From Bradyrhizobium barranii subsp. barranii (GTDB taxonomy: Bacteria > Pseudomonadota > Alphaproteobacteria > Rhizobiales > Xanthobacteraceae): a DNA stretch of 64,000 bases. The notes under the pieces were generated by a model, which was not told where the DNA came from, made no database searches, and saw nothing but the letters and a program-made list of their open reading frames with translations. The number at the start of each line of letters is the position of its first letter. Within the stretch, counting starts at the first letter, position 1. Positions 25,663 to 32,678 of this stretch are shown piece after piece. The stretch covers positions 5,253,501 through 5,317,500 of the forward strand of contig NZ_CP086136.1 of NCBI RefSeq assembly GCF_017565645.3, read 5' to 3'. Made by a program: the position numbers and the translations under genes.

Positions 25663-26390
25663 AACACACCCACTGCTATCTCTGCGGCAAGCCCTTAGAG
25701 AGGCCAACCTCGGCTGACCATGTACCTCCTCAGTTGTTCTTCCCGAAAGAACTGAGGCGCAAGTACAACATCGACAAGCTGCTCACGATACCGGTACATC
25801 CTGGCTGCAATCTCTCGTACCAGTTGGACGAGGAGTATTTCGTGCACACGCTGTTGCCGATGACGAAAGGAAGCATAGCGGGTGATGCTCACCACTTCCG
25901 CGTCCGCGAGAAGATGCGGGCTGGGAAAAACGTCGCCTTGGTCAACAAGGTGATGGACGAGTTCAAGCACGTCGTGAAGGGGGTACACCTACCCGCGAAC
26001 CGTGTGGCAAAGATGATCGACCACAACCGGTTCTTCCGGGTGCTCTGGAAGATCATCCGCGGGCTGCACTACCACCACACGGGTGAGATACTGCCTCCTG
26101 AATGGGGAATGCGGTACTGGATCACGGCGCCCTATGAGCCCCCGGAGGAGTTCTTCAAGCTCTATACCGAGAGTGGGCGGGAAGTGATCCACGGCGAGTA
26201 CCCGCTCATCTTTGCCTATTTCTTCGACCGCTTCACCCCTGACGGCTGGAATTTTCAGTATTGGGGCTTCCACCTGTGGGACAGCATCATCGTAACGGCG
26301 ATGTTTCATGACCCCACCTGCGGGTGCGAGGTTTGCCAGTTCGTCGGCCCGGTGTTTCCGGAGCCGATGCCGGGAACGATCCGGGCTTGA
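25656..26390 (+). CDS. HNH-like zinc-binding hypothetical protein
   Basis: 244 residues. Starts MVKHTHCYLCGKPLERPTSA then DHVPPQ: a CxxC pair, a DH and HPGCN (residues about 7-60) are the pattern of a degenerate HNH/treble-clef nuclease fold. A second Cys cluster, DPTCGCEVCQF, lies near the C-terminus. The middle is rich in aromatics and His (GLHYHHTGE). Coupled to the 39-residue membrane protein upstream. Could be a nuclease or only a zinc-binding protein; no partner genes of a known defence system are beside it. Confidence 0.55.
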   Translation: MVKHTHCYLCGKPLERPTSADHVPPQLFFPKELRRKYNIDKLLTIPVHPGCNLSYQLDEEYFVHTLLPMTKGSIAGDAHHFRVREKMRAGKNVALVNKVMDEFKHVVKGVHLPANRVAKMIDHNRFFRVLWKIIRGLHYHHTGEILPPEWGMRYWITAPYEPPEEFFKLYTESGREVIHGEYPLIFAYFFDRFTPDGWNFQYWGFHLWDSIIVTAMFHDPTCGCEVCQFVGPVFPEPMPGTIRA

Positions 26391-26488
26391 CTGTGACGTT
26401 CTACTTTCAGGTTTGGTCATGACTGTCACCGTAATCCCGTAGTTCGTAGCCCAATTGAACCCCGCCAGAGGTGAAGCGACAAAACGCC

Positions 26489-26689
26489 ATGGTCGCTTTC
26501 TTTGCAGAACTCCTGTTTGATCTCGTCAGAATCCTCGTCGGTGACTGGCTGAGACGGGCTGCGGTGGCGGTTTGTGCGTGGCTCGATACGAGGATTCACG
26601 GCCGCGCTGCACGCCTTGTCGTGGGCGGCCTTCTCGGGCTCGCCGCCTATTTCCTCGTTCCGATTTTCGCCGGGTTGCTGGGGTTTTGA
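26489..26689 (+). CDS. Small membrane protein
   Basis: 66 residues from ATG 26489: amphipathic start (MVAFFAELLFDLVRILVGDW), Arg-rich centre, hydrophobic C-terminal helix (VVGGLLGLAAYFLVPIFAGL). Its TGA overlaps the next ATG by one base. Confidence 0.5.
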   Translation: MVAFFAELLFDLVRILVGDWLRRAAVAVCAWLDTRIHGRAARLVVGGLLGLAAYFLVPIFAGLLGF

Positions 26690-26967
26690 TGCTCTCCGTG
26701 AAAGCAAACCTCATCATCGCATTGGCCCTCGGGGCGCTCATCTCCTCGGTGCTCCTCGCCATCGAGCCGCTGACCGACTTCGCTTTTCTTTCGCTGGAGT
26801 GGCCCGGCATCAGCGCAGCGTATTTGTTCTGGGGAGCGGTCGGAGGCTCCAGCTTCGCAGGGATTGCCATTTCCTGGCTCGTGAATGCACTCACCTACGC
26901 TCTCGGTGCTTTCGCCATTCTCATCGTTCTCAGTGCTCTCAGGCTGCTGTCCAGACCGAAGACTTGA
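26689..26967 (+). CDS. Small membrane protein
   Basis: 92 residues with three hydrophobic helices (NLIIALALGALISSVLLAI; AAYLFWGAVGGSSFAGIAI; LGAFAILIVLSALRLL). TGATG overlap with the preceding gene indicates coupling. No family recognised; topology resembles small permease-like accessory proteins but this is inference. Confidence 0.6.
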   Translation: MLSVKANLIIALALGALISSVLLAIEPLTDFAFLSLEWPGISAAYLFWGAVGGSSFAGIAISWLVNALTYALGAFAILIVLSALRLLSRPKT

Positions 26968-27048
26968 GAAGCGCGGCTGCCTCCTGGAGCTTATGAAGGC
27001 TGATCCGGACAAAGGCGCAGCGGAGATCCACTCCATGATGAGGGTGGC

Positions 27049-27312
27049 ATGAAGCGCTGGCTTCAAAGGCTCGGAAAGATTGCGAGGGTTGCGGCGATTT
27101 GCGGGACCGTCGCGTGGCTTGTGCTTTTGACGAGTTCTCCCCAGCAGCCTGATGCCGCACGTCCTGAACGCTACGCGCACCGGCACGATGTCCGGTATGT
27201 GAGCCCGGAGATGGGATCGACCCTGCGTATTCTGCTCGGCTCGACGTTTGCTCTGGTGCTGGTGGCGTTCGGATGTCACTTCGCGACCAGGGACATGCGA
27301 GATGGGACGTAG
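27049..27312 (+). CDS. Small two-TM protein
   Basis: 87 residues; GAGGGTGG precedes ATG 27049. Hydrophobic segments at residues about 12-28 and 62-77 flank a basic, His-containing loop (RPERYAHRHDVRY). Unknown function. Confidence 0.55.
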   Translation: MKRWLQRLGKIARVAAICGTVAWLVLLTSSPQQPDAARPERYAHRHDVRYVSPEMGSTLRILLGSTFALVLVAFGCHFATRDMRDGT

Positions 27313-27392
27313 CCGCAGCGTGTTCGTCGCTGTTGGACCATGCTTCGCATCGCCGGGAGCGCTGCGTCAGGGGCACGAGCGCACATGAAAAG

Positions 27393-27418
27393 CCGCCCCT
27401 GACATGGCCAGGGGCGGG
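27393..27418 (-). terminator. Terminator of the CsbD-like gene
   Basis: CCGCCCCTG-N7-CAGGGGCGGG stem-loop; read on the minus strand it is followed by CTTTTC. It lies just downstream of the CsbD-like stop. Confidence 0.6.
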
Positions 27419-27433
27419 TTTCGAAAAGTCGGT

Positions 27434-27610
27434 CTAGTGACCGGTGCCGGGCTTCGTCGTCTTAGGCGGCTTGCCGTCTTCGACGCGGCCTTCGTTCCTG
27501 AGGTCGCGACCCTCCTGAGCCTTCTTCTGGCTCTCAGGCGACTTGCCGTGCTCGTACAGCTCTTCCTTGACGTAGCCGGCGGCTTCCTTGGCTTTACCTT
27601 CAACGCTCAT
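27434..27610 (-). CDS. CsbD-like small stress protein
   Basis: 58 residues, MSVEGKAKEAAGYVKEELYE at the start, then Lys/Glu/Asp-rich (SPESQKKAQEGRDLRNEGRV) and disordered Gly/Lys/Pro tail. The short GKxKEAxGxVKEE start and composition are those of CsbD-type general-stress proteins. TGAGGAG precedes ATG 27610. A GGAAC-N16-CATT sequence upstream (27638-27662) is one base off an EcfG promoter, in keeping with a stress role. Confidence 0.7.
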   Translation of the reverse strand: MSVEGKAKEAAGYVKEELYEHGKSPESQKKAQEGRDLRNEGRVEDGKPPKTTKPGTGH

Positions 27611-27637
27611 TGCAATCTCCTCATCTGGAGATGGGTC

Positions 27638-27662
27638 AATGTGCGGGAGAGCCGACCGTTCC
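27638..27662 (-). promoter_or_regulatory. Near-match EcfG-type promoter
   Basis: On the minus strand GGAAC-N16-CATT, against the general-stress consensus GGAAC-N16/17-CGTT. It lies 28 bp upstream of the CsbD-like start. Confidence 0.4.
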
Positions 27663-27702
27663 TATCCGCGGGTCATCGTGAGGATGCGCTTGCCGTCGGC
27701 AA

Positions 27703-28005
27703 TTACGCAGCAATCCGCCGTTCGACAGGCGCCGTCAGATATTTGAGCATCTGCGCATGCTCGAGGTCGGGAACCGCGATCGCCGTGTGGCTGTAGATCG
27801 CATGGGTCCGCGAGTTTGCGATTCTGTCCAGGATCTCTTTGCCCTTGATGACGTGGAGGCCCATGCCCTCCTGCGAAGGGAAGATCGCCAGCACCACGTC
27901 GTAAGCCGCGATGACGGCCTTGAGCGCTTCAGCCTTGTCCTCGGCGATGTCAACAAACACGCGAACATCAGCCGCGAGTTCACGCAGCTCGTCAAAATTC
28001 AGCAC
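27703..28005 (-). CDS. Conserved-type hypothetical protein
   Basis: 100 residues, soluble, starting at GTG 28005 with GGAG nine bases upstream (a TTG at 28026 would also be in frame). The alternation of helices and strands (LNFDELRELAADVRVFVDIA; AYDVVLAIFPSQEGMGLHVI) suggests a small alpha/beta domain. No family recognised. Confidence 0.6.
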   Translation of the reverse strand: MLNFDELRELAADVRVFVDIAEDKAEALKAVIAAYDVVLAIFPSQEGMGLHVIKGKEILDRIANSRTHAIYSHTAIAVPDLEHAQMLKYLTAPVERRIAA

Positions 28006-28168
28006 TGTGGGTTTACTCCAACGCAACGATACTGGCGGGGAGAGTGGATGGGTTAGGTTACCGAAGTCTCAACAAGGCGTGCCGGGCCGCAGGTTTCACG
28101 ATGAGGTGACGCGTTGGCTGGGGATAACCGCGTTGCGGTGACGGTCCGCTCATTTCGGCGCAGCGCGC

Positions 28169-28663
28169 CTAGCGCTTGGCTTCGTCGTTGCGAAGCCTGT
28201 TATCCCAGGCCTCGTCCACGAGCTTCAAGGCGCTGCCGTCGTAGCTCAGCTTGAGCCCACGGCCGACGATCCACGTCCATCCGTCGCGGGCGTCCCTGGT
28301 CGGCTGGGCGTTGAACTGGTCGGAGATCGATTTGACGGCGGCGTCCTGCGGCCCAGGATTATTCAACTCGGCATTGACGCGCCGGATGGGGTGGCTGGCG
28401 TCGACGTCGTCATTATAGACCGTGACCTTGGCGCCGTTGATTTCGCATTCGAGGATGTACGAACCTCGCCCCTGTCGGCAGCGGTAGTGACGTTGCGTGA
28501 CGAGCTTGTTGGTCTCCTCGAATGTCATCCCGGGCGAAAAGCCGAAGATGTCGGACTTCTTGACCTGTGCCAGAGACGCAGGCTTCAAAAACTCCGGCTG
28601 GATGGCGACCAGGGCGGCGACCGCAACGACGATCAGGCCGGCGATAACAATGGCAATCTTCAT
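28169..28663 (-). CDS. Membrane-anchored periplasmic protein of unknown function
   Basis: 164 residues from ATG 28663 with GAGGGG upstream. MKIAIVIAGLIVVAVAALVA is a signal anchor. The rest contains two Cys (HYRCRQGRG and LECEING) likely forming a disulfide, and a FGFSPGMTFEE motif of the kind found in SmpA/BamE-like repeats. Function unknown. Confidence 0.65.
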   Translation of the reverse strand: MKIAIVIAGLIVVAVAALVAIQPEFLKPASLAQVKKSDIFGFSPGMTFEETNKLVTQRHYRCRQGRGSYILECEINGAKVTVYNDDVDASHPIRRVNAELNNPGPQDAAVKSISDQFNAQPTRDARDGWTWIVGRGLKLSYDGSALKLVDEAWDNRLRNDEAKR

Positions 28664-28730
28664 CAGCCCCTCACGAGAAACATCCGACCATATAGCAGCC
28701 GGCGCGCTCCACCAGGCCACCAAAAGCGAA

Positions 28731-28755
28731 AGCCCCGCCTGGGGGAAGCGGGGCT
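28731..28755. terminator. GC-rich hairpin
   Basis: AGCCCCGC-N9-GCGGGGCT. On the minus strand it is followed by TTCGCTTTT. No minus gene ends directly before it, so it may end an unannotated transcript. Confidence 0.4.
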
Positions 28756-29013
28756 CTCTGATGGGGGTGAAGCTTGGGGACTTCAATTAGTTAGACGCGC
28801 CAGCGGCAGAATGGTTCAAAGCCAACGCGGCGCATGCTGCGACACTTTCGCGGGACGGGCTGGAACCCCAGCCGAAGCCATGCTTGTGTTTTGGGCCTCA
28901 ATGGGTTCTAAGCCCCGTGACTTCATGACCTCCGGCGTGAATCGGCATCACACTTGCGTGGTTCAGCCGCGTCCTGAGCAGGATCTGCTCACCCGCACAA
29001 AAGGAATTCAGAC

Positions 29014-29310
29014 ATGGCGAAGATGACGAAAACTCAATTGATTGATGCAATTGCCGAGGGCACGCAGCTGTCGAAGAACGACGTGAAGTCGGTCATCGAG
29101 TACATGGCAACGGTCGGCTACAAGGAGCTCAACGAGTCCGGCGAGTTCGTCATTCCTGGCTTCGTCAAGATGTCGGTCGTGAACAAGCCGGCGACCGAAG
29201 CCCGCATGGGCGTCAATCCCTTCACCAAGGAGCCGATGCAGTTCGCGGCGAAGCCGGCGAGCAAGTCGGTGAAGGCCTCGCCGCTGAAGGTGGCCAAGGA
29301 CTCGGTCTAA
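29014..29310 (+). CDS. HU-family DNA-binding protein, divergent
   Basis: 98 residues; helical dimer part (MAKMTKTQLIDAIAEGTQLS) followed by the beta arm with the conserved Pro region altered to ATEARMGVNPFTKEPMQF, and a Lys-rich tail. HU proteins bend and compact DNA. The departure from canonical RxGRNPxTGE suggests a specialised paralogue. AAAGGAAT precedes the ATG. First gene of a plus-strand pair with the DUF2934 gene. Confidence 0.85.
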   Translation: MAKMTKTQLIDAIAEGTQLSKNDVKSVIEYMATVGYKELNESGEFVIPGFVKMSVVNKPATEARMGVNPFTKEPMQFAAKPASKSVKASPLKVAKDSV

Positions 29311-29438
29311 GCGACCCGCGATGTCGTCGCGGCGGCTCCCTGTCGCGGACCGCCGCAACGACCGCCGGCTGGTGTGCCGGACACGGACAAGGAACTCTCG
29401 AGCATCGTCAGGCTTTGCTTCCCAAAGGGAGACGTCAC

Positions 29439-29594
29439 ATGGCCAGTCTGAGCGAGGAACAGATCCGGGACCGCGCCTATCATCTCTGGCGGGAAGCCGG
29501 CGAGCCCGCGGGGAGAATGGACACCTTCTGGTATGAGGCCGAAAAGTTGCTCCTCGCCGAGCGGGCGGCGCAAAGCGAAGCCCGCCGGGGCTGA
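29439..29594 (+). CDS. DUF2934 family protein
   Basis: 51 residues: MASLSEEQIRDRAYHLWREA then GEPAGRMDTFWYEAEKLLLA. The pattern RxRAYxLWxxxGxPxGRxxxFWxxAE is the DUF2934 signature of short helical proteins common in rhizobia. GGGAGA precedes ATG 29439. Function unknown; often near stress genes. Confidence 0.85.
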   Translation: MASLSEEQIRDRAYHLWREAGEPAGRMDTFWYEAEKLLLAERAAQSEARRG

Positions 29595-29719
29595 ACGACA
29601 ATTTGCCGGTCTGACGATCAACAAAGGCCGCGCGGAAATTTGCCGCGCGCCGGAACGTTGTCCGGCGTTCGGCGGTTGAGATGACGGCGACGGAATCTTG
29701 CGCGAAGCTGACAGTCGTC

Positions 29720-29760
29720 AAAGCAGCCACCCGGTGTAACGCCCGTGTGGCTGCTTTGTT
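29720..29760 (+). terminator. Rho-independent terminator after DUF2934
   Basis: AAAGCAGCCAC-N16-GTGGCTGCTTT followed by GTTGTTTG; 11-bp stem on the plus strand, 126 bp after the DUF2934 stop. Confidence 0.55.
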
Positions 29761-29794
29761 GTTTGCTGCCTTGTTGTTCGAGCGCGCGGCAAGG

Positions 29795-29819
29795 AAAAAC
29801 CCCGGCGTTGGGGCCGGGG
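29795..29819 (-). terminator. Rho-independent terminator
   Basis: ACCCCGGC-GTTGGG-GCCGGGGC with an adjacent A5 tract, so T5 on the minus strand. It lies 90 bp after the stop of the gene at 29909-30136. Confidence 0.7.
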
Positions 29820-29873
29820 CTTCTCAAAGCTGGACGGCCGCGTCGCACAGCCGCCAGCACCACTGAATTCGGC
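29795..29873 (-). ncRNA. Candidate small RNA from an EcfG-type promoter
   Basis: A perfect GGAAC-N16-CGTT site (29903-29879, minus) is followed by about 75 bp and then a strong terminator: CCCCGGC-N6-GCCGGGG with five T residues (29819-29795). The interval has no good ORF with a ribosome binding site. The likely product is a short RNA of about 79 nt. The terminator also serves the hypothetical gene at 29909-30136. Confidence 0.4.
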
Positions 29874-29878
29874 CTGAT

Positions 29879-29903
29879 AACGCGGGGCGGGGACCTTCGT
29901 TCC
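29879..29903 (-). promoter_or_regulatory. EcfG-type general-stress promoter
   Basis: Minus strand: GGAAC, 16 bp, CGTT. Exact match to the alphaproteobacterial EcfG (extracytoplasmic sigma) consensus. It points toward the candidate small RNA. Confidence 0.55.
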
Positions 29904-29908
29904 GGCCG

Positions 29909-30136
29909 CTACTCCGGCGACACCGACACATCGATGATCGCCGGCGGATCGATCTGGCGCTCGCGCCAGACGATGAATTCACATTTGGGATTGAGCCACT
30001 GATATTCGGAGCCGCGCGCCTTGAGGTGCGCAAGCGCCGCATCATGCGCCGTGGTCTCGTCGGGGGCCTCGACCATGATCTCCACGGTCTCCTCGATCTG
30101 ACGAACCACTTCGACGGCGTAAAATTTCCTGGTCAC
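29909..30136 (-). CDS. Small hypothetical protein under an EcfG-type promoter
   Basis: 75 residues, MTRKFYAVEVVRQIEETVEI at the start, a compact beta-alpha-beta pattern with a C-terminal strand (KCEFIVWRERQIDPP). GTG start at 30136 with AGGGAC upstream. An exact GGAAC-N16-CGTT promoter ends 23 bp before the start, so the gene is probably part of the general stress regulon. Confidence 0.7.
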   Translation of the reverse strand: MTRKFYAVEVVRQIEETVEIMVEAPDETTAHDAALAHLKARGSEYQWLNPKCEFIVWRERQIDPPAIIDVSVSPE

Positions 30137-30158
30137 GGTCCCTCGCTCCGGAATGGCT

Positions 30159-30183
30159 AACGGGGAGGGCGACGGTGCGTTCC
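30159..30183 (-). promoter_or_regulatory. EcfG-type general-stress promoter
   Basis: Minus strand GGAAC (30183-30179), 16 bp, CGTT (30162-30159). Exact consensus. The expected transcription start near 30152 leaves a 16-base leader that includes the ribosome binding site of the gene starting at 30136. Confidence 0.6.
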
Positions 30184-30189
30184 CAAAAG

Positions 30190-30215
30190 AAAAACCCCGC
30201 GCTTGCGCACGGGGC
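30190..30215 (-). terminator. Rho-independent terminator on the minus strand
   Basis: Minus strand CCCCGTGCGC-AA-GCGCGGGG (one bulge) followed by TTTTT. It lies directly upstream of the EcfG promoter and insulates it from transcripts coming from the right; the transcript it ends is not identified. Confidence 0.55.
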
Positions 30216-30437
30216 TCTCTTGGCCGGCGGCGTTGGGATTTCAGCGCCTGGCCGCCAGCGCCTCGAACTTAAGGTTGAAAATCCAAAAAGCAACCCGCCG
30301 TGGCGACGGAGCATGTTGGTCAGGCGGCACTGCCAGTGGCCGGGCGCGGAAATCCCCAGCTTTCAGGGGGCCGCGCAGCGCGAGCAAGGCTTGAGGCGAT
30401 GTGCGTGGGAAATCGCGCGCGAGGGGCTGGACTTTTT

Positions 30438-30452
30438 GTTCTCATTTTGTTC
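30438..30452 (+). promoter_or_regulatory. LexA box (alphaproteobacterial SOS box)
   Basis: GTTC-TCATTTT-GTTC, an exact match to GTTC-N7-GTTC, the LexA site of alphaproteobacteria. It ends 28 bp before the ATG of the 45-residue protein at 30481, the position expected for repression. Confidence 0.65.
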
Positions 30453-30480
30453 TAGTTGGTCATCACGTTGGAGGTGACTC

Positions 30481-30618
30481 ATGACCGTCGAGAAACAGCG
30501 CGAAGTGATCAGGCTCTGGAATCAGCTGAGGAAAGTCGAGGGGCCGGCCGCTGAAGAGCTCCGCATCCAGATCCTCGAATGTTTTTCCGAGAAGGCCAAC
30601 GCCAAGCGAGCGGCGTGA
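30481..30618 (+). CDS. 45-residue protein behind a LexA box
   Basis: MTVEKQREVIRLWNQLRKVE, then an acidic/basic helix (AAEELRIQILECFSEKANAK). TTGGAGGTGA gives a near-perfect ribosome binding site. All-helical, soluble, one Cys. The LexA box implies induction by DNA damage. No family recognised. Confidence 0.65.
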   Translation: MTVEKQREVIRLWNQLRKVEGPAAEELRIQILECFSEKANAKRAA

Positions 30619-30735
30619 GGCGCGCCGGCGGGCCACGACGGCGACCCAGTAAGCGCGATCTCGTCTGCCGTTGAAAATCTTGCCGATGAAGACGTGACGG
30701 CGCGCGCCTTCATCGATCGTTAGGAGTCGCGCCGC

Positions 30736-30795
30736 GCTGATTTGCTCGACTCCGATTCGTTCTTTGCGAACGAAATGGAGTCGGATGCAGAACAA
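30736..30795 (+). repeat. 60-bp dispersed repeat, copy 1
   Basis: One of three ungapped 60-bp copies (others at 31106 and 58980). Shares 47 of 60 bases with copy 2. It contains a TTCGTTC-N5-GAACGAA hairpin, and in the plus frame reads ADLLDSDSFFANEMESDAEQ. Differences between copies are often at third codon positions, so it may be a coding fragment. Confidence 0.65.
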
Positions 30796-30907
30796 GGCGT
30801 GCCTTCTGTGTCGATGCGGGACAGTCCTTCTCGCCGCGCGTGAGCGTGATGCTTCGCACGGTCCAGCCCTCGTGTCCTCGTTACGGAATGGAGCGAGGGA
30901 GAGCGAC

Positions 30908-31036
30908 ATGGATGCGTGCTGGTTTCTCGCCGAGATCGTCAAAGTGTTCTGGTCCGACAGGCACAAGCGGCTGCGCAAAGGCAGGCCCTCGGTGCCGCAG
31001 GTGCCGCCGCCACTGAAGCGAGACGACATGGAGTGA
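30908..31036 (+). CDS. 42-residue basic protein
   Basis: MDACWFLAEIVKVFWSDRHK, then Arg/Lys/Pro-rich (RLRKGRPSVPQVPPPLKRDD). GGGAGAG lies upstream of ATG 30908. An amphipathic aromatic N-terminal helix with a disordered basic tail. Unknown function. Confidence 0.5.
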   Translation: MDACWFLAEIVKVFWSDRHKRLRKGRPSVPQVPPPLKRDDME

Positions 31037-31105
31037 TGGTGCCTTCGCTGCGATCGCACGTTCGCTTTCGCGACGATCCGCACCACTTGTTAAGAGTTGC
31101 TCCGT

Positions 31106-31165
31106 GCCGATTTTTTCGATTCCGATTCGTTCTTCGAGAACGAAATGCAGGCGAAGCTGGAACAA
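31106..31165 (+). repeat. 60-bp dispersed repeat, copy 2
   Basis: Reads ADFFDSDSFFENEMQAKLEQ in the plus frame; the hairpin stem TTCGTTC/GAACGAA is kept while the loop differs from copy 1. Preceded, as in copy 1, by a TTA(A/G)GAGT sequence. Confidence 0.65.
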
Positions 31166-31406
31166 AGCCGTACCCGCGGCTCCGCCGGAGCGTTTACGAG
31201 ATTTGGTGCGGACGTTGTCTGAAGCGGCGCGCCGGGATCTCAAGGGCAGATGTCTCAAGCCTTGCGCAAACTCCTAACGAAGATTTGCGGGAAAGCCGAT
31301 AACCCCATTCGGTTAGGTTAAAACCCCAATCGCGTTGCGCTTGTCGCTGCTTGGGATAGGTGTCTTGGCAAGGACAAGAAACGACTTTGCCAACGAGCAA
31401 CTTTGC
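31166..31406. other. Intergenic stretch without a supported gene
   Basis: Follows repeat copy 2. Its plus frame continues to TGA at 31220 with no start seen. A GGTTAGGTTA sequence lies near 31312. Presumed promoter region of the small membrane gene at 31407. Confidence 0.4.
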
Positions 31407-31610
31407 ATGACACCTTTTTCAGAACCATCCTTTTTTCAGGGCGACCGCCACACCTACCGGCGCGTCGCCGTCGCCGTCGTCGGCTCGCTGTTCTGCCTCG
31501 CCTTCGTGGTGATCAGCTTCTCGCTGCGGCCGCAGCTCGAGGACACGCGCGTCGCGGTCAAGGCCGACCGGCTGGTGCGCACGGCAGGCCAGGCGCCCCA
31601 CACCAATTAG
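31407..31610 (+). CDS. Small one-TM protein
   Basis: 67 residues: MTPFSEPSFFQGDRHTYRRV, transmembrane helix (AVAVVGSLFCLAFVVISFSL), then a charged periplasmic or cytoplasmic tail. The protein pattern is the sort repeated in Bradyrhizobium genomes. Ribosome site weak. Its stop overlaps the convergent stop of the next gene. Confidence 0.6.
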   Translation: MTPFSEPSFFQGDRHTYRRVAVAVVGSLFCLAFVVISFSLRPQLEDTRVAVKADRLVRTAGQAPHTN

Positions 31611-31732
31611 CGCTCGTCACCATAGGTGCGGTCGTCGGCGGAATGGCCCGGGCACGCGGTGCCGCGGCGCGCAAGCGCGACGAAGCCGGCAAAGCCGGAC
31701 AGGTTGAGCAGAACTTCAAGCCACGCGGGCAT
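31607..31732 (-). CDS. 41-residue protein under an EcfG-type promoter
   Basis: MPAWLEVLLNLSGFAGFVAL then ARRGTACPGHSADDRTYGDE. A short hydrophobic helix with a charged tail. AAGGGACC precedes ATG 31732. An exact GGAAC-N16-CGTT promoter lies 31 bp upstream, so the gene is probably stress induced. Confidence 0.6.
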   Translation of the reverse strand: MPAWLEVLLNLSGFAGFVALARRGTACPGHSADDRTYGDER

Positions 31733-31762
31733 GTCGGGTCCCTTCTTGCGTGAAGGGGACTC

Positions 31763-31787
31763 AACGTGCGCGGGAAACATTTGTTCC
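31763..31787 (-). promoter_or_regulatory. EcfG-type general-stress promoter
   Basis: Minus strand GGAAC (31787-31783), 16 bp, CGTT (31766-31763). Exact consensus, reading toward the 41-residue gene at 31732. Confidence 0.6.
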
Positions 31788-31810
31788 GTGCTCGCCGGAA
31801 ACAAACCCGC

Positions 31811-32077
31811 TTACAGCGGAGAGGAGGGGTCCAGCCGCCGGCCGAGGGTCGCAACGGACGCGCTCGACGGCTGCTCCTTGAGGAACTCGGCGATGGCCCG
31901 CGCCAGCTCGCCGTCGCTCATCGGCGTCGGCGGCGGGCGCAGCGCGCCGACACCGAAGTTGCGGACGATCTCGTCGTAATGCTGGTCGCGCGATTTGGGA
32001 ACGAGCCTGCGGATGCGCCCCAGCAAAGCGGATAGCGGCAATGTGTCCTCCTCGGCATCCGTCCCGTTGGCCGCCAT
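31811..32077 (-). CDS. Small hypothetical protein
   Basis: 88 residues from ATG 32077 (a longer frame exists upstream without support). Soluble: an N-terminal helix (LPLSALLGRIRRLVPKSRDQ), a central HYDEIVRNFGVGA, and a C-terminal helix (MSDGELARAIAEFLKEQPSS). Unknown function. Confidence 0.5.
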   Translation of the reverse strand: MAANGTDAEEDTLPLSALLGRIRRLVPKSRDQHYDEIVRNFGVGALRPPPTPMSDGELARAIAEFLKEQPSSASVATLGRRLDPSSPL

Positions 32078-32110
32078 TGATGTCTGCCGCCATTTTCTGT
32101 CCGCGAAACC

Positions 32111-32146
32111 AAAAACCCCGCCAGCATCGCGGAGATGCTGACGGGG
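32111..32146 (-). terminator. Rho-independent terminator on the minus strand
   Basis: CCCCGCCAGCATC-N5-GATGCTGACGGGG stem with one mismatch; A5 tract at 32111-32115 gives T5 on the minus strand. It stands upstream of the 31811-32077 gene and ends an unidentified leftward transcript. Confidence 0.6.
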
Positions 32147-32321
32147 CATCGTGCTGTCGCCTCAACCGGATAGCGGAGGCTTCCGCACTCGCAGATGCAA
32201 TCCGCCGAACCGGCTTTCGTTCCGCTCGTGCCGATATTTTTCTGCCGCCCGGGTTCCACTCCTGCGCGCAACCATCGCGGGCCGGCGACGTTGTCCCCGC
32301 GAGACGCGAAGGAGGAGAGTC

Positions 32322-32609
32322 ATGAAGAAGACATTGGCAGTTCTGGCCACCGTTGCGGCCGTCGGCGTGACCGCGGTCGCGGCGCCTGCGCCTGCAGAGG
32401 CGCGCGGTCGCGGCATTGGCCCGGGCCTCGCATTCGGCCTCGCCGCCGGCGCGATCACCGCCGGCGCGGTCGCTGCGTCCCATCCGTACGGCTATTATGG
32501 TCCGGGCTACGGCTATTATGGCGGGCCCGCCTATTACAGCCCCGGCCCGTATGCCTATTACGGCGATGGGCCGTACTATCCCCGGCGCCACTACTACCGC
32601 CACTGGTAA
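32322..32609 (+). CDS. Exported Gly/Tyr-rich protein
   Basis: 95 residues: signal peptide (MKKTLAVLATVAAVGVTAVA), then a Gly/Ala hydrophobic stretch and a Tyr/Gly/Pro repeat region (YGYYGPGYGYYGGPAYYSPG) ending in His/Arg/Tyr. GGAGGAGAG precedes ATG 32322. Probably an envelope-associated structural or metal-binding protein. Confidence 0.75.
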   Translation: MKKTLAVLATVAAVGVTAVAAPAPAEARGRGIGPGLAFGLAAGAITAGAVAASHPYGYYGPGYGYYGGPAYYSPGPYAYYGDGPYYPRRHYYRHW

Positions 32610-32623
32610 CGGCTGACCAAGTG

Positions 32624-32654
32624 AAAAGCCCGGAGCGATGCTCCGGGCTTTTTT
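32624..32654 (+). terminator. Rho-independent terminator
   Basis: AAAGCCCGGAGC-GAT-GCTCCGGGCTTT followed by T residues; 12-bp stem, 15 bp after the stop of the Gly/Tyr-rich gene. Also usable by the convergent 54-residue gene. Confidence 0.8.
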
Positions 32655-32678
32655 CATGCGTGGCGATCGGAGGTGCCT

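Noticed and set aside
29652..29680. Another possible EcfG promoter, GGAAC with CGGTT
   Set aside because: Spacing and -10 do not match (no CGTT at 16 or 17 bases).
29618..29863. 81-residue minus-strand frame under the EcfG promoter at 29879-29903
   Set aside because: The terminator hairpin lies inside it and it has no ribosome site; a small RNA is the simpler reading.
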